A DNA stretch of 49,811 nucleotides. It comes from Defluviitaleaceae bacterium (GTDB lineage Bacteria > Bacillota > Clostridia > Lachnospirales > WRAX01). Position numbers and translations under genes: made by a program. Positions 44,253 through 49,811 of the stretch are shown here, in pieces (the first letter of the stretch is position 1; the number at the start of each line of letters is the position of its first letter). Below the pieces are notes generated by a model. The model had not been told where the DNA came from. It ran no database searches and saw only the letters and a program-made list of their open reading frames with translations. Location of the stretch: assembly GCA_009784575.1 (NCBI GenBank), contig WRBK01000012.1, forward strand, positions 1 to 49,811, in the 5' to 3' direction.

Positions 44253-46010
44253 CTACATAAACAACTGCCCCACCTGATTAATCAATCCACCAACAAAAAT
44301 CGCCACCACAATAGTCGAAAGAGCTATAGTCACCGCTACTTTCGCCTTAAACTCCTTAGCCAATATCGCAAACACTGATAAGCAAGGCAAATACATTAGC
44401 GACACCGCGCCGCCAACAAAGGCTTGCAATGCATTAAGGTCAAGAGCCAAAAGCGGCGCAACAGACATTTCGCGGCGCACAATGCCAAGTATCAATGCCG
44501 TAACCGCCTCCGCTGGCAAGCCAAGCCAACCGCTGACAATCGGCTGTGCCGCATCTGCAATAATGCCAAGCACACCAGATTCTGCCAGAAGCGCGGCGAG
44601 CAAAATCGCTATCATCATTGGTCCTTGTGCATCCTTTAAGAAATGCTTCATGCGCGTTAGTAGCTTGCGCCCATAGGATTTTGGATTGGGCATAAGCATA
44701 TTTGGTATCTCTAGCAAAAGCGGGTCTACCTTGCCTTTTACCATTTTGCCGACAATTATTGTTACAGTGGCAAAAAGCACAAGAGAGAAGGCTATCATGG
44801 CTGGCAGCATCCACCAAGCATAGCCCGCAAGCAAGCTCATTAACGCGCCTGTTTGGGAGATGCAAGGTATGGCAAATGCTATTGCCGCAGATATAACTAT
44901 GCGTTCTTTGCGATTGGTCGCGGCTCGCGTGCCTATAATGGCTGGCACAGCGCAACCATAACCCATAAGCACATGTATGAGGCTTCCGCCCTGCGCACCC
45001 AGCTTGCGCATAATATTATCAAAAAGTACGCTCATGCGCGGCAAAAAGCCCGTATCTTCAAGAAATGTAAATGCCACATAGAACATTAATACATATGGGA
45101 AAATAAGAGCCAATATCCATTCAAAGCTGATTACAAATATGCCAAATTCGCCTATCAAAATATTTTGAAACACACCCTCTGGCACAAATGAGGTAAACAG
45201 ATTGCGGAAAAACGGCACAATTACATTGTTTACGAGCGGCAATATTGCGCCCGCCCTAAGCCCACGCCCGCCAAATACGATAATGGCAATGGCTGCCGCC
45301 ATCACAAATATAGCCATAGGTATCCCCGACTTTGGCTTCATCATAGCATCGCCTAGCTTATCCAAAAAGCTTGGATTTGCGTTTACATCCTTGGTACAAG
45401 CGCGGTTGCAAATCTCTCTTGCCGCCGCCCACGGGCAGCCTTCGCATTTATTGCAACTATATTCGCAACCCTCGGCTTGCTTTAGCACCACCTCAAGGGA
45501 TTGAATTAGTTTATCCAGCCCTTGGCGTTTTGTTGCTATTGTCTCTATTACAGGTGCGCCAAGGTCAACCATTAGTTGCATCACATCTACCGAAACGCCC
45601 TTGCGCTCGGCTACGTCCATCATATTTAATGTGTAAATAATTGGTATATCATATGTGGTTAGCTCCATAGCTAGGCGTAGATTGCGCTCCAGATTGGAAG
45701 CATCCAGCACGCAAATAATAGCCGCCGCCCCGCTTTGCACAAACCGTGCGGCTACAGCCTCCGCTTCGGATGTGGGCGATAGCGAATATGTACCAGGCAC
45801 ATCTATTAGCGTATACTCCTTGCCGCCAAGGGTTATTTGCCCTTGCGTAAAACTAACCGTTGTGCCTGTGAAGTTGCCGCTAATGGCATGTACGCCCGTA
45901 AGCTCCGTAAAAAATATGCTTTTGCCTACATTTGGATTACCCATTAGCAAGATTTTGTTAGGATTATTTAGCACTTTTTCATCTGATTGATTGCCGTGAT
46001 GATGGCTCAT
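44253..46010 (-). CDS. feoB: Ferrous iron transporter FeoB
   Basis: The 585-residue protein takes up Fe(II). It has an N-terminal G domain (G1 GNPNVGKS 24-31, G3 DVPG, G4 NMMD), a Cys-rich insert (CEYSCNKCEGCPW) in the linker and then ~10 membrane helices with two Gate motifs. It is shorter than E. coli FeoB (773), as is usual in Firmicutes. ATG at 46010 overlaps the feoA stop. It starts the downstream minus-strand run. Confidence 0.95.
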   Translation of the reverse strand: MSHHHGNQSDEKVLNNPNKILLMGNPNVGKSIFFTELTGVHAISGNFTGTTVSFTQGQITLGGKEYTLIDVPGTYSLSPTSEAEAVAARFVQSGAAAIICVLDASNLERNLRLAMELTTYDIPIIYTLNMMDVAERKGVSVDVMQLMVDLGAPVIETIATKRQGLDKLIQSLEVVLKQAEGCEYSCNKCEGCPWAAAREICNRACTKDVNANPSFLDKLGDAMMKPKSGIPMAIFVMAAAIAIIVFGGRGLRAGAILPLVNNVIVPFFRNLFTSFVPEGVFQNILIGEFGIFVISFEWILALIFPYVLMFYVAFTFLEDTGFLPRMSVLFDNIMRKLGAQGGSLIHVLMGYGCAVPAIIGTRAATNRKERIVISAAIAFAIPCISQTGALMSLLAGYAWWMLPAMIAFSLVLFATVTIIVGKMVKGKVDPLLLEIPNMLMPNPKSYGRKLLTRMKHFLKDAQGPMMIAILLAALLAESGVLGIIADAAQPIVSGWLGLPAEAVTALILGIVRREMSVAPLLALDLNALQAFVGGAVSLMYLPCLSVFAILAKEFKAKVAVTIALSTIVVAIFVGGLINQVGQLFM

Positions 46011-46246
46011 TTGCTTGAAACCTCCTTCACAGCTATTTGGGTTGCTATATCCTTGCCTATGGCTACCGCAAAGGCATTTTCTACGCGGCATAACACAGGG
46101 CCGCCAAAACCGTAGCGGCTTTGCACCACAACCTTTGTGCCATTACGCAAGCCAAGGTTTTCTAGCAGACTAATGCTTGGCACAAATGTTACCTGTAGCA
46201 CCTTTTCTTTCTTTGCATCATATAGATTTATAGTTTTAAAGGACAT
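46007..46246 (-). CDS. feoA: Ferrous iron transport accessory protein FeoA
   Basis: This 79-residue SH3-like protein is a FeoA domain: VTFVPSISLLENLGLRNGTKVVVQSRYGFGGPVLCRVENAFAVAIGKDIA. It assists FeoB at the membrane. I chose ATG 46246 with AAAGGAG upstream; a longer start at 46294 lacks such a site. No Fur-like box is clear in front of it. Confidence 0.92.
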   Translation of the reverse strand: MSFKTINLYDAKKEKVLQVTFVPSISLLENLGLRNGTKVVVQSRYGFGGPVLCRVENAFAVAIGKDIATQIAVKEVSSK

Positions 46247-46284
46247 TTTGTTCTCCTTTGTAGTTTTGTTATGTTTTCCTATCA

Positions 46285-46313
46285 ATATTATCATGATTTG
46301 CGTTTCTCGTCAA
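46285..46313 (-). promoter_or_regulatory. Promoter of feoAB
   Basis: On the minus strand TTGACG (46313-46308), 17 bases, TAATAT (46290-46285), ~40 bases before the feoA ATG. Confidence 0.6.
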
Positions 46314-46366
46314 GAACTTTTTTATGTCAAATGTATATTAAATTATGGTTAAGCGGATATTTAGTA

Positions 46367-46395
46367 TTGATTATCTGCAATTAGTGTGGTATAGT
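46367..46395 (+). promoter_or_regulatory. Promoter of the HTH gene and repeat copy 1
   Basis: TTGATT (46367-46372), 17 bases, TATAGT (46390-46395). The transcript would carry the whole folded repeat in its leader before the gene at 46604. Confidence 0.55.
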
Positions 46396-46422
46396 AATAT
46401 TATCTGAAAACAGTAACAGCAA

Positions 46423-46563
46423 ATTCTTAAATGAACAATATGTGGCGGCAAGAAGGCCGCCGCCCGTAGGGCGCATTGCCAAAGGCAATGCGCTGAGCTT
46501 CAAGTTCATTTATGAATGCAGGTGTAGTTGATGCGAGCATCAACAGCTTGTTTGAAGTTATAT
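46423..46563 (+). repeat. Folded repeat, copy 1 (inverted partner at 49689)
   Basis: Four stems are visible. An outer one pairs ATTCTTAAATGAAC (46423-46436) with GTTCATTTATGAAT (46504-46517; one mismatch). Inside are GGCGGC-AAGAAG-GCCGCC (46444-46461) and GCGCATTGCC-AAA-GGCAATGCGC (46471-46493). After the outer stem comes GTTGATGC-GA-GCATCAAC (46527-46544). Bases 46441-46563 recur inverted at 49689-49811 with five differences. Confidence 0.85.
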
Positions 46564-46603
46564 TACTACATAATGTTGAGCAATAGATGTGGAGGTATGT
46601 TAA

Positions 46604-46876
46604 ATGGATAACGAGATACTTAATTTGGAGCAGGCAATGGAACTATTTGGCGTTAGCGAGCGCACCATGATAAAACTTTTGCGTGAAGAAAATGTGCCAG
46701 CACGCAAAATAGGGCGCGAATGGCGGTTTTCAAAAACCGCCCTTTTGCGCTGGCTGGGCGAAGGAAATTCGGCTAGTTATAACACTCATGCGGACGAAGC
46801 AGAACCGCGTGATATCACAAAAACCAATAAAACGGGCTGTTTGCCATGCTGTCCCGAATTGCGGAGGGTAAGATAA
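46604..46876 (+). CDS. Excisionase-type helix-turn-helix protein
   Basis: The 90-residue protein opens with an excisionase/MerR-like winged helix: LNLEQAMELFGVSERTMIKLLREENVPARKIGREWRFSKTALLRWL. A polar tail ends in a CLPCC motif. Such proteins bind DNA as recombination directionality factors or simple regulators. No integrase is in the window, so it may regulate its own operon instead. GGAGG precedes the ATG. It starts one base before the next gene. Confidence 0.82.
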   Translation: MDNEILNLEQAMELFGVSERTMIKLLREENVPARKIGREWRFSKTALLRWLGEGNSASYNTHADEAEPRDITKTNKTGCLPCCPELRRVR

Positions 46877-47332
46877 ATGAATATTGACGTGAAAAGCGAA
46901 GCAATAAAGCTATTTAACGAGACATGGGATTTGATAGATTTGGCTGAGCAAAGTGACGAACAAAAAGCATTGATGCTACATAAGGCGCATACAGACCGCT
47001 ATTTATGGGGCTTGGTGGGCGAACCTATGAATTTTGCTCGGTGCGAATGGCAGATATCGCGTTGCTACGCGCTCCTTGGCATGGGCGATGCCGCGCTTTT
47101 GCATGGCGAATTATCGCTTGCGCTTGCGCTAGAAAATGGGCTTGGTGCGCTTGATTTGGCTTTTGGACATGAGGCTGTGGCTAGGGCTTGTGCTTTGCTT
47201 GGGCAAAATGAGAAGGTGGCGGAGCATAAGGAAAAAGGGCTTGCGGCGGCGGCTGGGTTGGAGAAGGAAGGGGATAGGGAGTATACGAAGAGGGAACTGA
47301 ATGGGGTTGATATCAAAGGAGGTTCAGAATGA
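46877..47332 (+). CDS. TPR-like protein of unknown function
   Basis: The 151-residue protein is helical with TPR-like repeats (WQISRCYALLGMGDAALLHGELSLALALE, then FGHEAVARACALLGQNEKVAEHKEKGL). I recognise a clostridial family of this form (LFNETWDLID, HTAHxDRYLWGxVGxPxxFARxEWQISR pattern) but know no function. It starts directly after the HTH stop and overlaps the membrane-protein start by 4 bases, so the three are one operon. Confidence 0.72.
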   Translation: MNIDVKSEAIKLFNETWDLIDLAEQSDEQKALMLHKAHTDRYLWGLVGEPMNFARCEWQISRCYALLGMGDAALLHGELSLALALENGLGALDLAFGHEAVARACALLGQNEKVAEHKEKGLAAAAGLEKEGDREYTKRELNGVDIKGGSE

Positions 47333-48249
47333 GGCTCTGGTGGAAGCATGTATCAACATTCATGAGTAACCTTTATGCGGATTGGCAAAAAAGAGATTAT
47401 AAAATTTGGGGACATTCCTTATTATGCATTATATTCGCTCTGCTATGTGCGTTATTGTTTTACATCGTAAAATCTCATCCTATTCATATGCTTTTATCAT
47501 CTGTATTAAAGTTTACTGCGATATTGCTTTTTATTTCATCTGTACTCTTTCTTCTTTCTTGTATCTTTAAGTGTCTGCCAAATAGCAGTATAACCAAAAT
47601 CACTTTTAAATTTTGGTTATGGTTGCTCTGGGGTTTCTTAATTATTCCTTATGTGATAGCTTATATACTCAGATATTTTGGCAGGTATAACAAACTTCTT
47701 GATCCCGAGCATTTCATTTTCTTTTTGATACTTATTGCAGCAAGTCTACTTTCTATAATACCAATAGCATTTGCTTTCATTTTTCTAATAACATCTCCTA
47801 AAATACCTATTGACCTTGGATTTCTAAATATTTGGACAAGCATTTTCTTTCTCAGTTTCATAGCGATGATTGCAACTAGCAAGGTCGCAGTTAGGTTTTA
47901 TTCATATCGGAAGAAGGATAGTGATTTAAAGAAAATACTTAATGATGCATTGTATGTTTTAATGTTTGCTCTTGCTTTAGCATTTACTTTTTTAACAAGT
48001 GTTGTTGATTTAAAGGAAATTGATTCTGTCTATAATATAATTGCCACAGAAGCAGGTAGTGCTTTATTGATTATTATAGCTTTTGACCGTCTACGAGATA
48101 AGTGGAGGAAAACACAAGAAAAGAAAGAGAGTTCTACCGCACCTTCTTCTTATGAAACCCCGAAGGCACGAGCCTATAGGCTTCTTTTTTGTCTCTTTTC
48201 ACTACATATCTCGTCGCCACGCGCTCGCCGCATCCCGCGCAAAAAATAG
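47329..48249 (+). CDS. Polytopic membrane protein of unknown function
   Basis: This 306-residue protein has about seven membrane segments (near 28-48, 60-82, 92-115, 130-156, 165-185, 205-225, 235-253) and a charged tail. No family recognised. The last ~38 residues overlap the reverse-strand zinc-ribbon gene and look like read-out of its complement, so the functional protein probably ends sooner. AT-rich compared with its neighbours, which may hint at a separate origin. Confidence 0.6.
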   Translation: MRLWWKHVSTFMSNLYADWQKRDYKIWGHSLLCIIFALLCALLFYIVKSHPIHMLLSSVLKFTAILLFISSVLFLLSCIFKCLPNSSITKITFKFWLWLLWGFLIIPYVIAYILRYFGRYNKLLDPEHFIFFLILIAASLLSIIPIAFAFIFLITSPKIPIDLGFLNIWTSIFFLSFIAMIATSKVAVRFYSYRKKDSDLKKILNDALYVLMFALALAFTFLTSVVDLKEIDSVYNIIATEAGSALLIIIAFDRLRDKWRKTQEKKESSTAPSSYETPKARAYRLLFCLFSLHISSPRARRIPRKK

Positions 48250-48430
48250 CCCCATGATATTGCGAAAAATCCACGCAACCTTCTATTATGCGGTCATTGT
48301 ACATCTTCACCAGATTGCTTTCCCCCACTTTTTGATAGCGGGCGATAAAGCCGCCGCAATGTGCGCAGGTTATTTCCAAAATATAGCTTCCACGTATTTT
48401 TTTGCAGTTTGGATTTGGGTATGTTTTCAT
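48134..48430 (-). CDS. Small zinc-ribbon protein
   Basis: This 98-residue protein has two CxxC pairs (CAHCG near 22 and CAGCG near 65), as in a zinc ribbon, and the pattern YQKVGESNLVKMYNDRIIE between. Homologues of this form occur in many Firmicutes without a known role. AGAGG lies 11 bases before the ATG. It is convergent with the membrane-protein gene and overlaps its end by 116 bases. Confidence 0.68.
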   Translation of the reverse strand: MKTYPNPNCKKIRGSYILEITCAHCGGFIARYQKVGESNLVKMYNDRIIEGCVDFSQYHGAIFCAGCGERVATRYVVKRDKKEAYRLVPSGFHKKKVR

Positions 48431-48453
48431 GATAATTTACCTCTTCTTGCGTA

Positions 48454-48500
48454 AAAACATCAACGTGGTTCTTCGGCTAAAGCCTATCTGTTGATGTTTT
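48454..48500. terminator. Hairpin upstream of the zinc-ribbon gene
   Basis: AAAACATCAAC pairs with GTTGATGTTTT over a 25-base loop; T runs follow on both strands. On the minus strand it lies 24 bases before the zinc-ribbon ATG, where it might act as an attenuator. Confidence 0.5.
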
Positions 48501-48538
48501 GGAGCAACTGTTCATTTGGGTGTTTTGGAGCAACTGTT
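48495..48538. repeat. Two 18-bp direct repeats, 26-bp period
   Basis: TGTTTTGGAGCAACTGTT occurs at 48495-48512 and 48521-48538, perfect copies. They lie about 100 bases before the RepA-like gene and could be iterons or regulator sites. Confidence 0.75.
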
Positions 48539-48589
48539 GCAAAAAACGAAAACATGGTATGGAATGTTAGTCTCCACATCTGATATACT

Positions 48590-48623
48590 AATATTGTATT
48601 AGAAGCACTGATACAATATTTTT
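48590..48623 (+). terminator. Hairpin with T run before the RepA-like gene
   Basis: AATATTGTAT-TAGAAGCACTG-ATACAATATT followed by TTT; a perfect 10-pair AT-rich stem. It ends 20 bases before an ATG. It could be an attenuator or an operator. Confidence 0.5.
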
Positions 48624-49033
48624 ATCAAAGGAGAATGATATTATGTTAAAAGTTTGTGTAGGCAAAGAAGACCAGCTTAGAAGAAACAGCAACACTTCTT
48701 TCCTTATTAACGACCGAGGTGGAGCGAACAGAAATTGAGTGGCTATGGAATCCGTTTGTTGTGATAGGCAAGGTATCTTTATTACGTGGCGACCCTGGTC
48801 AGGGCAAGACAACATTTGCTTTAGCTATGGCGGCTATGATAAGCAAAGGTGCTGTACCGCCAAATGGCGGCTGTGCATTAGAAAAAGGCAAGGTACTATA
48901 CATATCCGCAGAGGATAATTTAGGCGACACCATAAAACCAAGGCTAGAGAGCATGGAAGCAGAAATGGCTATGATAGATTCTATATGCGAAATAGGCGGC
49001 ACAGGATTTACATTCACTGACCCATGGCTGGAG

Positions 49034-49052
49034 ATATATATATATATATATA
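49034..49052 (+). repeat. (AT)9A microsatellite inside the RepA-like gene
   Basis: Nineteen bases of pure AT between GAG and CAG. The length leaves the ATPase out of frame by one; 21 bases would restore WLE-(IYIYIYI)-QRSQPRLVIMDP. Such dinucleotide tracts are prone to slippage. Confidence 0.9.
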
Positions 49053-49688
49053 CAGCGGTCACAGCCAAGGCTAGTTATTATGGACCCTTTGCAAGCATTT
49101 GTTGGTAGCGATGTGGATAACCACCGCGCAAATGCCGTTCGCCCTATCATGACACATCTAAAGAACTTAGCAGAAGAATATCAATGCGCTATATTAATTA
49201 TAGAACATATGAACAAGGCAATGTCAGGAAAAGCTATGTATAGGGGTAATGGCAGCATAGACTTTTCTGCAGCTGTACGTAGCATACTGATGATAGGCAC
49301 ACATAGAGCTGACAAAGAACAAAAGGGCGTGGCTCTTATAAAGGCTATAAAAGGGTGAAGTTGGGGTTGTGCAGGGCTTTGGTATTGGTGAAAATGGGGT
49401 TTTATTGGAATACTGATAGTCCTGTTACATATGAGATGATAACAGGGGAATCCAGCCCTGATGATAATGTAAAATCGGGTAATAAACCAACCGCGCTACA
49501 CAAGGCAATGTATTTTTTGGAGATAAAGCTAAGGCATGGCAAACTGCCATCTAGCGAACTTTACGCATATGCAAAGCTAGAGGGCTTTAGCGAAAGCACC
49601 CTAAAAAGAGCCGCCACAGAGCTAGGTGTAGACAAAAGTGAAATGGTGGGCGTGGGTGAAAACAGGGTGCATTATTGGAAGCTAAAGT

Positions 49689-49811
49689 ATATAACTTCAA
49701 ACAAGCTGTTGATGCTCGCATCAACTACATCTGCATTCTTAAATGAACTTGAAGCTCAGTACATTGCCTTTGGCAATGCGCCCTACGGGCGGCGGCCTTC
49801 TTGCCGCTACA
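49689..49811 (-). repeat. Folded repeat, copy 2 (inverse of copy 1, cut by window end)
   Basis: Reverse complement of 46441-46563 with five base differences; it stops only because the window does. It overlaps the 3' end of the RepA-like frame, which stays open through it and picks up a tail of about 40 codons. Confidence 0.9.

Larger units (their letters stand above)
48644..49811 (+). pseudogene. RepA-like AAA (RecA-fold) ATPase gene, broken by several frameshifts
   Basis: The conserved parts lie in different frames. From 48719: EIEWLWNPFVVIGKVSLLRGDPGQGKTT (Walker A), VLYISAEDN. The next frame around 49059-49358: QPRLVIMDPLQAFVG (Walker B), EHMNKAM, GSIDFSAAVRSILMIGTHR. A third from about 49380: NTDSPVTYEMITGES and a C-terminal winged-helix-like part ending HYWKLK. 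Together this is a phage/plasmid RepA-like helicase of the AAA_25 type. One shift sits at the (AT)9 tract and another near 49358-49400. The last frame runs through repeat copy 2 to the window end. Probably dead, unless the AT tract phase-varies. Confidence 0.75.

Noticed and set aside
46281-46313. Possible Fur box before feoA
   Set aside because: Only one half (TGATAAT) matches; the other half does not, so I do not call a site.
46441-46563. Intrinsic terminator of the transcript behind the 46367 promoter
   Set aside because: The stems lack a T run and the repeat is conserved as a whole at another place, so it is better described as a repeat.
1-49811. tRNA, rRNA or CRISPR loci
   Set aside because: I looked for cloverleaf ends, conserved rRNA strings and regularly spaced repeats and saw none.

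Overview
The window looks like chromosomal DNA from an anaerobic, endospore-forming Firmicute, most likely a Clostridia member close to Lachnospiraceae. The evidence is a GerW/YtfJ spore protein gene with its usual DUF2953 neighbour, a decayed 3' piece of spoIVA, a Csp-like germination-type double protease, HemZ, FeoAB, two DegV proteins, an ascorbate-type PTS, strong purine-rich ribosome binding sites and many ATGA stop/start overlaps. No rRNA, tRNA or CRISPR array was seen.

Layout. 1-2.6 kb: the 3' part of a large secreted multi-domain surface protein ending in a copper-amine-oxidase-N 'stalk' domain. 2.6-6.9 kb: a scrap yard of decayed genes (internally deleted DUF5615 toxin beside an intact DUF433 antitoxin with a clear operator, a spoIVA remnant, an rsgA remnant, a CD3324-type regulator with a nonsense codon) around an intact HAD phosphatase-nagA pair. 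6.9-10.1 kb: a lipoprotein hydrolase and YgiQ. 10.1-16.7 kb, minus strand: zincin-like metallopeptidase, RecQ, then a separate unit with its own promoter, a 57-codon leader ORF, a terminator and an ABC-F ATPase, GNAT acetyltransferase and ABC exporter; this looks like an antibiotic-responsive attenuated operon.

16.7-18.6 kb: a DegV gene divergent from an ECF-type sigma factor and a miniature membrane partner. The two genes face away from a pair of identical promoter-like motifs. 18.7-23.5 kb: a self-contained PTS cluster (BglG-type regulator, IIA, IIB, IIC, SIS-domain sugar-phosphate protein) with its own promoter and terminator. 23.5-29.6 kb: CPBP protease, HemZ and two GT-C-like membrane glycosyltransferases, one fused to DUF6273. 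29.6-33.6 kb, minus: a tandem S8 protease and a lipoprotein. 33.7-36.7 kb: an envelope/spore operon (Lit-like DUF1461, DUF2953, GerW, DegV).

36.7-46.3 kb is a long minus-strand run: two tandem solute-binding proteins carrying stalk domains in place of a lipobox, PssA, a flippase-like protein, a methyltransferase-like protein, a frameshifted CPBP protein, FeoB and FeoA. 46.4-49.8 kb is bounded by two inverted copies of a strongly folded ~123-bp repeat. It holds an excisionase-type HTH gene, a TPR-like gene, a membrane protein, a zinc-ribbon protein and a broken RepA-like ATPase whose reading frame is interrupted by an (AT)9 tract. The most promising unexplained signals are this repeat-bounded module, the mirrored ECF promoters, the leader of the ABC-F gene and the stalk-domain binding proteins.
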